This document shows, one piece after another, positions 50,753 to 59,009 of a stretch of DNA of 64,000 nt; the first letter of the stretch is position 1; each line of letters begins with the position of its first letter. The position numbers were made by a program, and so were the translations under genes. The notes beneath the pieces are model-generated. The model searched no databases. It was not told the origin of the DNA and saw only the letters and a list, made by a program, of their open reading frames with translations. The stretch lies in the NCBI GenBank assembly GCA_035461905.1, contig DATHUV010000143.1, positions 29,381-93,380 of the forward strand. The letters are read 5' to 3'. The stretch is from SZUA-442 sp035461905 (GTDB taxonomy: Bacteria > Actinomycetota > Acidimicrobiia > Spongiisociales > UBA5794).

Positions 50753-52779
50753 TCGCAACCCTCGGAACGCTCGCCATCCTCGTCGCCCTCGGAGCGGCCG
50801 TCTCGATCGTCGTCATCGGTGCGATCAACGCCAAGGGCGGTCAGCGGTCGGCGCTCACCATTCCCGTCGGCGTCTTCGCCGTCAGCGCGTTCGCCACGTT
50901 CGTCCTCCTCGAGACGGCGATCGTCACCCACGAGTTCTCGATCGCGTATGTCGCAAACAACACGGCGACGACCACACCGATGGTGTTCCTGCTCGCTGCC
51001 GGGTGGGCTGCCCTCGAGGGTTCGATCGTCTTGTGGGGTCTCATGCTTGCGCTCTTCACGTTCCTCGTGTGGCGAAGGCTCTCCGACACGGACCACCTCG
51101 GTGTGGTCGCTCTTGCCGTGATGGGTGCGGTTTCGGTGTTCTGGTTCGGCCTGATGGCGACGGTCGGGAACCCATTCGCCGTCTGCACGGACGCCGTTGC
51201 GGGCTTTTGCGCAGAGACCTCCTGGTGGCCGCTCGCGGATGTGGTCGCGCCGATCGATGGCCGTGGGCCCAACCCCCTCCTCCAGAACCACATCCTCATG
51301 GCCATCCACCCCCCGATGCTGTACGTCGGCTACGTGGGCATGACGGTTCCGTTCGCCTTCGCGATCGCCGCCCTCGTCCGCGGCGACGTCGGACGCGATT
51401 GGCTCGATCGCTCGCATCGCTGGACGCTCACGGCGTGGGTGTTCCTCACCTTCGGGATCGTGCTCGGCGGTTGGTGGAGCTACGAGGTGCTCGGTTGGGG
51501 TGGATATTGGGCATGGGATCCCGTCGAGAACGCGGCCCTCCTCCCGTGGCTCACCGCAACGGCCTTCCTCCACTCCGCTGTCGTCCAGCGACGGCGAGGG
51601 ATGCTCCAGGCGTGGAACTTCGTCCTCGTGATCGCGACCTTCTCGCTGACCATCCTCGGCACGTTCCTCACCCGTTCGGGCATCATCGCCTCGGTACACG
51701 CCTTCACCCAATCGAGCATCGGGCCTGTGCTCCTCGGCTTCCTGGCGGTCGTCGTGATCGGGTCGCTCGGACTCTTCGCCTGGAGGGCACGCGACGTCTC
51801 ACAGGCACCGAGGCTCGATTCGTTGTCGTCCCGTGAGGGGTACATCCTCGCCAACAACCTGCTCCTGACCGTGTTCACGTTCGCGGTGCTCTTCGGAACC
51901 ATGTATCCGCTGATCGTCGAGTCGTTCACGGGCGACGAGGTCGCCGTAGGCAGACCCTTCTTCGACCGGGCCGCCGTACCGCTGTCCCTCCTCCTCCTCC
52001 TGTTCATCGGTTTCGGCGCAGTCGCGCCGTGGCGCGTCGCGTCCCGCGATGTGATGTGGCGGCGACTCCGTACCCCGATCGCAGCAGGATCGGTTGCGGC
52101 AGCTCTTTTGGTCGTGCTCGGGGTGAAGTCGGTCGCGGTCATCATCTCCATCGGGCTCGCCGTCTTCGTCGCCGCTGCGATCGTCCTTCGGTTCGTCGCG
52201 ACGGCATCGTCCCGACCCGAGGGGTTAGGTGTGGCCGCCCGCAAGGTCCTCCGGAACGATCCGGGGTACTGGGGAGGCCAGATCGCCCACATCGGGGTCG
52301 CCCTGATTGCGATCAGCCTCGCGACGACGAACGGTCTCGCCATACGTGAAACGGTCATGATCGAACGGGGAGGAACAGCCGTCGTCGGGTCCTACTGCTT
52401 CTCGTACATCGAGCCGTTCGCCGTGAGCGAACCCAATCGGGAGGTGACGGGCGTTCGCATCGCCGTCCTCGACCGTTCGTGCTCGGAGGTGCGCAAGGTG
52501 CTCGAGCCACGAATCAACGCATATCCCGGAACGTCCCAGCCGATCGGCACACCCTCGGTGTGGACGGGCCCGATCGATGACGTGTACCTCGGGATCGCCG
52601 GAGGCACCGCGAGTTCCGTGAACCTCAACGTGTTCATCTTCCCGTTCCAGTGGATGCTGTGGGCGGGTGGCTTCGTCGTCGTGGCAGGCGGGCTCTTCGC
52701 CATGGTGCCAAGGCCGTCGAGGACGGTCCCGGTGCAGGCCCCGACGATCGGATCGAAACAGGGTGCGGCAGATGTCTGA
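50749..52779 (+). CDS. ccmF: Cytochrome c heme lyase subunit CcmF
   Basis: 676 residues from GTG in a GTGA overlap with ccmE; about 15 membrane helices. NPLLQNHILMAIHPPMLYVGYVG and the WWD segment WGGYWAWDPVENAALLPWL (250-268) are diagnostic. CcmF takes heme from CcmE and attaches it to apocytochrome CxxCH motifs together with CcmH/I. Length is normal. The C-terminus holds the last periplasmic loop and helix (FIFPFQWMLWAGGFVVVAGG). Confidence 0.94.
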   Translation: MIATLGTLAILVALGAAVSIVVIGAINAKGGQRSALTIPVGVFAVSAFATFVLLETAIVTHEFSIAYVANNTATTTPMVFLLAAGWAALEGSIVLWGLMLALFTFLVWRRLSDTDHLGVVALAVMGAVSVFWFGLMATVGNPFAVCTDAVAGFCAETSWWPLADVVAPIDGRGPNPLLQNHILMAIHPPMLYVGYVGMTVPFAFAIAALVRGDVGRDWLDRSHRWTLTAWVFLTFGIVLGGWWSYEVLGWGGYWAWDPVENAALLPWLTATAFLHSAVVQRRRGMLQAWNFVLVIATFSLTILGTFLTRSGIIASVHAFTQSSIGPVLLGFLAVVVIGSLGLFAWRARDVSQAPRLDSLSSREGYILANNLLLTVFTFAVLFGTMYPLIVESFTGDEVAVGRPFFDRAAVPLSLLLLLFIGFGAVAPWRVASRDVMWRRLRTPIAAGSVAAALLVVLGVKSVAVIISIGLAVFVAAAIVLRFVATASSRPEGLGVAARKVLRNDPGYWGGQIAHIGVALIAISLATTNGLAIRETVMIERGGTAVVGSYCFSYIEPFAVSEPNREVTGVRIAVLDRSCSEVRKVLEPRINAYPGTSQPIGTPSVWTGPIDDVYLGIAGGTASSVNLNVFIFPFQWMLWAGGFVVVAGGLFAMVPRPSRTVPVQAPTIGSKQGAADV

Positions 52780-53191
52780 GCGTGCCCGTTCCCTCGTCGC
52801 GATCGCCGTCTCGCTCGCTGCGATCACCGTGGTCGTCGTGGGGATCATGTCGAGCCCGGCAGCGGAGCAGACGGCGGCCGAGCGCGTCGATGCCCTCTCA
52901 GCGTTGATCAAGTGTCCGTTCTGCAACGGCGAGTCCCTCGCCGAATCCGGATCCGGTGTCGCCGCCGATTACCGGGCGCTGATCGCCGAGAGGGTCGACG
53001 ACGGCTACTCGGACCGCGAGATCCTCGACGAGTTCGCTGAACGCTTCGGACCGTCGTTCGTCCTCGACGGCTCGACGAACCGCTGGTCGTTCCTGTTGTG
53101 GCTGGCGCCCCTTGCGATCCTTGTCGCGGGCGCTGCTGCGATTCTCTCCATGAGGTCGTCGGCGGCGCGTCGGGAGGTGAACACACCGTGA
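52772..53191 (+). CDS. ccmH: Apocytochrome thiol reductase CcmH
   Basis: 139 residues overlapping ccmF by 8 bases. An N-terminal helix precedes the redox motif LIKCPFCNGESLAES (Cys48, Cys51), the CcmH/CcdA-partner signature where E. coli reads LRCPQCQ. ...GYSDREILDEFAERFGPSFVL and the C-terminal anchor WLAPLAILVAGAAAILS complete the family layout. It keeps apocytochrome cysteines reduced for heme attachment. Confidence 0.91.
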   Translation: MSERARSLVAIAVSLAAITVVVVGIMSSPAAEQTAAERVDALSALIKCPFCNGESLAESGSGVAADYRALIAERVDDGYSDREILDEFAERFGPSFVLDGSTNRWSFLLWLAPLAILVAGAAAILSMRSSAARREVNTP

Positions 53192-53976
53192 CCGATGCTT
53201 CGCGACGCCTCGAACAGATCGCGCTGATCACCGAGGAGCTGGCTGAACTCGACCAGCAGCTCGCAGACGGTGACATCGACGAGGAAGCCGCACGCGTCCT
53301 CGCCATCCGGTACCGCGCCCAGATCGCCGACCTCGAACGAACGGTCGAAGCGTCCGAGCCTGTCGACGGCGGTGGAGACGAGGACGTCGACCCTCCCGGC
53401 CGGAGGCGCCTGTCGGGTCGTGCCTTGACCGGTGTGGCGATCGTGGGCATCGCCATCGTCGCGGTCGCGGTGTTCGCAGTCATCTCACTCGATGCGAGGG
53501 ACACCGCCGGTGCGGAGGGTGTCGCGGGTGATGTGCTCTCGGGAGGAGCGCCGATCGACCTTGCAACGATCACCGATGAGCAGATGGAGCAGGTTGTTGC
53601 GTCCAATCCCGACGTTGTCGGCATGCGCCTTGCGCTTGCACGGCGGTACTTCGAAGCCGGCACGTTCGACAAGGCACTCGACCACTACTTCGAGGTGCTC
53701 GACCGCGAGTCACATCCCGAAGCGCTCGCAAACATCGGTTGGATGACCTATCTCTCGAACCGACCGGACGTAGCTGTCGGGTACCTCGAGGCCGCGCTCG
53801 AACGCGATCCCGACTATCTGCCTGCGCAGTGGTTCATCGCAAACGTGTATGCGACGCTCGGACGCACGGAGGAGGCCGTCGTGTTCCTGGTCAACATCAT
53901 CGGGAGCGACGACGTCCCTTCCGAGATCAAGGACAACGCAACGATCCTCCTCGACCAGGTCACGGCCGGATCGTGA
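53188..53976 (+). CDS. ccmI: CcmI-like TPR protein
   Basis: 262 residues, GTG start in GTGA overlap with ccmH. The N-terminus (EQIALITEELAELDQQLADGDIDEEAARVL) is typical of CcmI: a short amphipathic coiled coil. A membrane helix (ALTGVAIVGIAIVAVAVFAVIS) follows. Two or three tetratricopeptide-type repeats in residues about 140-262 (RRYFEAGTFDKALDHYFEVL, DVAVGYLEAALERDPDYLPA) would bind the apocytochrome C-terminus. The first helix that E. coli CcmI carries N-terminally is missing. Confidence 0.83.
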   Translation: MTDASRRLEQIALITEELAELDQQLADGDIDEEAARVLAIRYRAQIADLERTVEASEPVDGGGDEDVDPPGRRRLSGRALTGVAIVGIAIVAVAVFAVISLDARDTAGAEGVAGDVLSGGAPIDLATITDEQMEQVVASNPDVVGMRLALARRYFEAGTFDKALDHYFEVLDRESHPEALANIGWMTYLSNRPDVAVGYLEAALERDPDYLPAQWFIANVYATLGRTEEAVVFLVNIIGSDDVPSEIKDNATILLDQVTAGS

Positions 53977-54578
53977 CACCCACCGAGCGAGGATCCGGTG
54001 GCAGCCGGGTGGTGTGGGCGGTCGTGGTCGCATCAGTCGGATTCATGATCCTCGCGGTCGTGTTTGCGAGCCGGTTCGGATCCGATCCGTCCCTCACGTC
54101 ATCCCCCCTCATCGGTCAGCCAGCCCCGGTGTCCCCGATCGCCCTTCAGGACGGATCGGGAACGGCCTCGGTCGGTGACTTCGCAGGAGACATCGTGGTC
54201 GTGAACTTCTGGGCATCGTGGTGCGCCCCCTGTCGCGCCGAACATGCAGCCCTCACGGCGGCCGCCGACGCCTACGCAGACTTTGCGTCGACCTTCGTGG
54301 CGGTCAACTACCAGGATTCACCCGAACGCGCCGAGGCGTTCCTCGATGAGCTCGGTCGGAGCGATGCCACCACCTACACGGTCGACGAGTCGTCCGCTAC
54401 CGCATTCGAGTGGGGCGTTCTCGGCCTTCCCGAGACCTTCTTCGTCGATCGGGACGGCATCGTCGTCGCCAAGGTCTCAGGGCCTGTGTCCTACGAGCTC
54501 GTTACCCGCACCATCGATCAGATCATCCTTGGTGAGACGGTCGGGGACATCACGACGGGTGATGTCGAGAACCGGTGA
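53973..54578 (+). CDS. ccmG: Exported thioredoxin-like protein CcmG/TlpA
   Basis: 201 residues, GTG in a GTGA overlap with ccmI. A membrane anchor (VVWAVVVASVGFMILAVVF) leads to an extracytoplasmic thioredoxin fold. The active site is WCAPC (Cys84, Cys87) in VVVNFWASWCAPCRAEHAAL. GVLGLPETFFVDRDG carries the cis-Pro and the CcmG-type PETF. It reduces CcmH or the apocytochrome. Last gene of the operon. Confidence 0.9.
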   Translation: MTPTERGSGGSRVVWAVVVASVGFMILAVVFASRFGSDPSLTSSPLIGQPAPVSPIALQDGSGTASVGDFAGDIVVVNFWASWCAPCRAEHAALTAAADAYADFASTFVAVNYQDSPERAEAFLDELGRSDATTYTVDESSATAFEWGVLGLPETFFVDRDGIVVAKVSGPVSYELVTRTIDQIILGETVGDITTGDVENR

Positions 54579-54620
54579 TCCTGAGATCCACCCGGTTCGG
54601 GGTGTCCGACACACTGCGGA

Positions 54621-54836
54621 TCACGGCGCCGAGCGGGAACCGATCACGAGGGAGGCCATCAGCCGCTCCGTCGCATCCGTGATCTCGGCGACCGCCCTGT
54701 CGAAGACCTCCTGGTTGTGAATGGCGGGCTTCGAGAACCCTGAGACCTTCCGCACGTACTGGCGGGCTGCCTCCTCCATAGCCGACGTATCGTCGATCTC
54801 GGTGCCGTCTCGAAGGCGGTGAATGGATCTACACAT
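54621..54836 (-). CDS. DUF2277 protein
   Basis: 71 residues from the ATG ending at 54836. The family hallmark MCRSI opens the protein, followed by EEAARQYVRKVSGFSKPA and a helical C-terminus (FDRAVAEITDATERLMASL). It looks like a small DNA- or protein-binding helix bundle; the function of the family is unknown. A minus-strand -10 (TACATT) ends 6 bases before the ATG, so the message is probably leaderless. An in-frame upstream extension to 54920 is rejected for this reason. Confidence 0.85.
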   Translation of the reverse strand: MCRSIHRLRDGTEIDDTSAMEEAARQYVRKVSGFSKPAIHNQEVFDRAVAEITDATERLMASLVIGSRSAP

Positions 54837-54842
54837 CGCACA

Positions 54843-54848
54843 AATGTA
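54843..54848 (-). promoter_or_regulatory. -10 element (TACATT) of DUF2277 gene
   Basis: Read on the minus strand, TACATT (54848-54843) lies 6 bases before the ATG, the same spacing as in other leaderless starts of this window. Confidence 0.45.
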
Positions 54849-54912
54849 GCTGATCGGTGTCACGGTGGGGAGTCCGCATATCATGCGGTTCGCTGCCAGC
54901 TTGAGGAGTTGC

Positions 54913-57423
54913 ATGGCCACCGAAGCCGACTACCGCCTGCCACGAACCGTGGTACCGCACCGATATCGCATCGAGATGGTTCCAGACCTGGACGCGGCGA
55001 CCTTCAGTGGTTCGGTCGAGATCGACGTCGATGTGACGGTGCCGACGACCGAGATAGTGCTCAACGCGATCGAACTCGAGATCGAGAGTGCCGAGTTCAG
55101 CCAGGGGTCAGAGACGACGGCCGCATCCCCCGTGCTCGACGAGGCGACAGAGAGGCTGACGCTCACCTCAGGGCAGCGCCTCGACGCCGGCACGGCGACC
55201 GTGCGGATCAGCTTCACCGGCATCCTCAACGATCAGCTCCGTGGCTTCTATCGATCGACCTACACCGACGTCGATGGCAACGAACAGATACTCGCGACGA
55301 CCCAGTTCGAGGCAACCGACGCTCGCCGCGCTTTCCCATGTTGGGACGAGCCCGACCTCAAAGCGACGTTCTCCTTGTCCCTCGTCATACCCGGCGGCAT
55401 GACCGCCGTATCCAACACGAGCGAAGTCAGCAGGGAGACGCTGGAGGACGGAAGGGTTCGCATCGGGTTTGCGGAGACGATCGTGATGTCCACGTACCTC
55501 GTCGCATTCGTCGTCGGGGACCTCGAAGCGACGGAGCCTGTCGAGGTCAATGGCATCCCGCTGCGCATCATCACGCCACCCGGGAAGCTCCACCTCACAG
55601 CCTTCGCCCTCGAGGCAGGTGCGTTCGCGCTCGACTATTTCGCAACCTACTACGACGTGCCATACCCGGGGGACAAGCTCGACATGGTCGCGATACCCGA
55701 CTTCGGCTTCGGCGCGATGGAGAACCTCGGCTGCATCACGTACCGCGAGACCGCCCTCCTGGTGGACACCGCGATCGCAACCCAGGTCGAACTCGCACGG
55801 GTGGCGTCCGTCATCGCGCATGAGATCGCCCACATGTGGTTCGGCGATCTCGTCACGATGAAGTGGTGGAACGGCATCTGGCTCAACGAGGCGTTCGCGA
55901 CGTTCGCAGAGACGAAGTGCACCGCGGCGTTCCGCCCCGAGTGGGACTTCTGGCTCGTGTTCGCGTCCGACCGCGCACGGAGCCAGGAAACGGACGCCCT
56001 CGCATCGACCCGCCCCATCGAGTTCCCCGTCGTCTCGCCAGAGGAGGCGGACGCGATGTTCGACGTGCTCACCTACGAGAAGGGATCGTCGGTGCTGAGG
56101 ATGCTCGAGCTCTACCTCACCGAGGATCGCTTCCGCAAGGGCATCTCGCTGTACCTCCAGCGGCACGCGTTCTCGAACACCGAGACGGCGGACCTGTGGG
56201 CGGCGCTCGAGGAGGTGACAGGCGAGCCTGTCGGGGAGATCATGGATACCTGGATCCTCCAGGGCGGTTACCCGGTGGTCGACGTGGAATCCTCCGACGA
56301 CGGCGTTGTCGTCAGCCAACGACCATTCCGGTTCATCGGGGATGGCGAGGGGGAGTGGAGGATCCCTGTGCTATACCGGTCGGACGCAGGGGATGGCAGG
56401 ATCGTGCTGGGGCGTGACCCCGTGGCGATCGATGCCGGCGACTCTGTGATCGTCAATGCAGGCGGCGAGGGCTTCTATCGCGTTGCCTACGACGAGGACC
56501 TCCTGCCGTCGATCATGTCCCGCCTGCCGGACCTCGATCCGATCGAGCGCTTCTCCATCGTGTCCGACGCCTCGGCAGAGATGCTCGCAGGGGGGATCCC
56601 TGCTTCGGATTACCTCGATCTCGTCGGCAGGCTCGAGGCCGAGCCCGAGATCGACGTGTGGATGGCCGCGATCGGCGGTGTCGACGAGCTCGACAGGATC
56701 ATCTCGTCGGATGACCGTGGTGCGCTGCGATCCTGGGTGCGCAACCTCGCCACCCGCAAAGCGGATGAGCTCGGTTGGATCCCCGAGGACGGTGAGTCGG
56801 ATCGGACGAGGGCACTGCGTGGACTGATCCTCAAGACCCTTGGGAACCTCGGGGACGACGCGGAAACGATTTCGATGGCCAGGCAGGTCGAGGCGTCCAC
56901 CGAAGCCTTCGATGCCGAAGTCGCGGATGCCGCCCTTGCGATCACGGCAGCGCATGGCGACCTCTCCGATTTCGAGCGATTCCTTCGTCTCTCCGAGACA
57001 GCCGAGTCCCCGCAGGTCCTGGTCAAGTACCTTCGCGCCGCAGCGGGCGTGCCACACCCCGATGTGCCACCGCGGTTGTTCGGCATGATCCTCGACGGCT
57101 CGATCCGCTCGCAGGACTCGTTCTGGGTCATCGCTCTCCTCCTCGGACACCGCGAGAACGGTCCGAGGGCGTGGCGGCTCCTCACGGAACGCTGGGACGA
57201 GCTGATGGCGGTCCTAGCGCCGAACCATCGGCACCGGATCCTCGATCATCTCAAGTATCGGTCCGAGCCTGAGCTCGCAGCATCGATCACGGAGTGGTTC
57301 ACAGACCACGGCATCCCCGGTGCCGACAAGGCGGTCGCACAGCGGCTCGAGATGATCGCGGTGAGGGTCGCCCTGCGTGAGCGCGAGGCCGAGCGTGTCG
57401 GCGGCGCCCTCCACCCTGCATGA
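54913..57423 (+). CDS. M1-family aminopeptidase
   Basis: 836 residues from ATG 54913, preceded by GAGGAG. The exopeptidase motif GAMEN is at 267-271. The zinc site HEIAH is at 303-307, with the third ligand Glu326 in WLNEAF. FEATDARRAFPCWDEPDLKA and YEKGSSVLRMLELYL are conserved M1 blocks. The ERAP1-like C-terminal helical domain (residues about 520-830) is complete. It removes N-terminal residues from peptides, in the cytosol judging from the lack of a signal peptide. Confidence 0.93.
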   Translation: MATEADYRLPRTVVPHRYRIEMVPDLDAATFSGSVEIDVDVTVPTTEIVLNAIELEIESAEFSQGSETTAASPVLDEATERLTLTSGQRLDAGTATVRISFTGILNDQLRGFYRSTYTDVDGNEQILATTQFEATDARRAFPCWDEPDLKATFSLSLVIPGGMTAVSNTSEVSRETLEDGRVRIGFAETIVMSTYLVAFVVGDLEATEPVEVNGIPLRIITPPGKLHLTAFALEAGAFALDYFATYYDVPYPGDKLDMVAIPDFGFGAMENLGCITYRETALLVDTAIATQVELARVASVIAHEIAHMWFGDLVTMKWWNGIWLNEAFATFAETKCTAAFRPEWDFWLVFASDRARSQETDALASTRPIEFPVVSPEEADAMFDVLTYEKGSSVLRMLELYLTEDRFRKGISLYLQRHAFSNTETADLWAALEEVTGEPVGEIMDTWILQGGYPVVDVESSDDGVVVSQRPFRFIGDGEGEWRIPVLYRSDAGDGRIVLGRDPVAIDAGDSVIVNAGGEGFYRVAYDEDLLPSIMSRLPDLDPIERFSIVSDASAEMLAGGIPASDYLDLVGRLEAEPEIDVWMAAIGGVDELDRIISSDDRGALRSWVRNLATRKADELGWIPEDGESDRTRALRGLILKTLGNLGDDAETISMARQVEASTEAFDAEVADAALAITAAHGDLSDFERFLRLSETAESPQVLVKYLRAAAGVPHPDVPPRLFGMILDGSIRSQDSFWVIALLLGHRENGPRAWRLLTERWDELMAVLAPNHRHRILDHLKYRSEPELAASITEWFTDHGIPGADKAVAQRLEMIAVRVALREREAERVGGALHPA

Positions 57424-57438
57424 CGCGACCGCCTTCCC

Positions 57439-57444
57439 TAGCCT
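57439..57444 (+). promoter_or_regulatory. -10 element (TAGCCT) of hut operon
   Basis: TAGCCT ends 6 bases before an ATG at 57451 that opens a five-codon frame overlapping the hutH start. Confidence 0.5.
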
Positions 57445-57450
57445 GAGTCC

Positions 57451-57468
57451 ATGAAGGTTCGGCCATGA
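57451..57468 (+). other. Five-codon leader ORF (MKVRP) overlapping hutH start
   Basis: ATG at 57451, six bases after the -10, would be a leaderless start. The frame reads M-K-V-R-P and stops at TGA 57466-57468, forming an ATGA overlap with the hutH ATG at 57465. It may couple leaderless initiation to hutH translation. Alternatively, GAAGG within it is simply the hutH ribosome site. Confidence 0.4.
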
Positions 57469-58997
57469 CGGGGACGGGAAAGGGCAGCGCCGCGACGGTG
57501 ATCGTGGACGGTTCCCCACTCACGATCGAGGAGGTGGTGGCCGTCGCCAACGGTCATGCCCGCGTCGCGGTCGGTGAGGGCCTCGAGGACCGAATGCTGC
57601 CAGCCCGGGCACTCGTCGAGTCGGTCATCTCGGGCGACGAGACCGTGTACGGGATCACCACCGGCTTCGGTGCCCTCGCGAACACCCGGATCCCCACGAC
57701 GCGCGCTGCAGAACTCCAGTACGACCTGCTTCGATCCCACGCGGCAGGTGTCGGGGATCTCCTCGAACCGGAGATCGTCAGGGCGATGCTGTTGTGCCGT
57801 GCACGGACCCTCGCTCAGGGCCATTCGGGTGTTCGCCCCGACATCGTGCGGTTCCTCGTCTCGATGATCGAACATGACATCCTTCCCGCCGTTCCCTCAC
57901 AGGGGTCGGTAGGAGCGTCGGGAGATCTCGCCCCCTTCGCCCACCTCGCCCTTCCATTGATCGGTGAGGGCCTCGTCCTGTCTCCGAGCGGCCCGGTGCC
58001 TGCGGCCGATGCCTTGGAAGCAGCCGGCCTGGAACCGATGTTCCTCGAGCCGAAGGAGGGCCTGAGCCTCCTCAACGGGACCGAGGGCATGCTCGCCCAC
58101 GGGTGCCTCGCCGTGCATCGAGCGGAGACCCTCGCCGATACCGCTGATGCGGCCTGCGCCCTCTCGGTCGAGGCGCTCATGGGCTCCTCACGGCCGTTCG
58201 AGTCCCGCATCCACGACCTGCGACCCCACCCGGGGCAGCGCGTGTCTGCGGCGCGGATCGCCTCCCTGCTGGAGGGCTCCGATATCGATGCGTCCCATCA
58301 CGAGGACTTCACGCACCAGGTTCAGGACGCGTACAGCCTTCGGTGCGCCCCGCAGGTCCACGGCGCCGTCCGCGACACGATCGCCTTCGCCCGAAGCGTC
58401 TTCACGATCGAACTCGGCTCGGTGGTCGACAACCCGATCGTCTTCCCGGGCGACGGCGATGTCGTCTCGGGGGGAAACTTCCACGGACAACCGCTTGCCT
58501 TCGTGTTGGACTACCTCGCCATCGCGGTCACCGAGCTCGGATCGATCTCGGAACGACGCACGGACAGGCTCCTCGATCCCGTCCGCTCCAGCGGCCTGAC
58601 GCCATTCCTCGCCTCGGAGCCAGGGGTCTCGAGCGGCTACATGCTCACCCAGTACACGGCCGCCGCCATCGTTGCCGAGAACAGGGTCCTGTCACATCCT
58701 GCAAGCGTCGAGTCCATCCCGACGTCCGGTGCCCAGGAGGACCATGTATCGATGGGCTGGGGCGCCGCCCGCAAACTCGACACCGTCCTGACGAACACCT
58801 CCCGTGTCCTGGCCGTCGAGCTGATGTGTGCGGCCCAGGGCGTGGAGCAGCGCGAGCCTTCGCCGGCTCCTGGCACGGCCGGTGTGCTGAAATCCGTTCG
58901 TTCCGTATGCGCGCCCCTCACCGAGGATCGGCCACCCGGTCCCGACATCGAGAGCATCGCGGCGCTGATCGAGCGTGATGCCTTCGCGGATCGATGA
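57465..58997 (+). CDS. hutH: Histidine ammonia-lyase
   Basis: 510 residues. It removes ammonia from histidine to give urocanate. The MIO prosthetic group forms from Ala151-Ser152-Gly153 in GSVGASGDLAPFAHL. YGITTGFG near residue 62 supplies the catalytic Tyr. ...QDAYSLRCAPQVHGA and GNFHGQPLAFVLD are conserved. First gene of hutHUI. Full length. Confidence 0.94.
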   Translation: MTGTGKGSAATVIVDGSPLTIEEVVAVANGHARVAVGEGLEDRMLPARALVESVISGDETVYGITTGFGALANTRIPTTRAAELQYDLLRSHAAGVGDLLEPEIVRAMLLCRARTLAQGHSGVRPDIVRFLVSMIEHDILPAVPSQGSVGASGDLAPFAHLALPLIGEGLVLSPSGPVPAADALEAAGLEPMFLEPKEGLSLLNGTEGMLAHGCLAVHRAETLADTADAACALSVEALMGSSRPFESRIHDLRPHPGQRVSAARIASLLEGSDIDASHHEDFTHQVQDAYSLRCAPQVHGAVRDTIAFARSVFTIELGSVVDNPIVFPGDGDVVSGGNFHGQPLAFVLDYLAIAVTELGSISERRTDRLLDPVRSSGLTPFLASEPGVSSGYMLTQYTAAAIVAENRVLSHPASVESIPTSGAQEDHVSMGWGAARKLDTVLTNTSRVLAVELMCAAQGVEQREPSPAPGTAGVLKSVRSVCAPLTEDRPPGPDIESIAALIERDAFADR

Positions 58998-59009
58998 TGG
59001 GGAGGAAGC

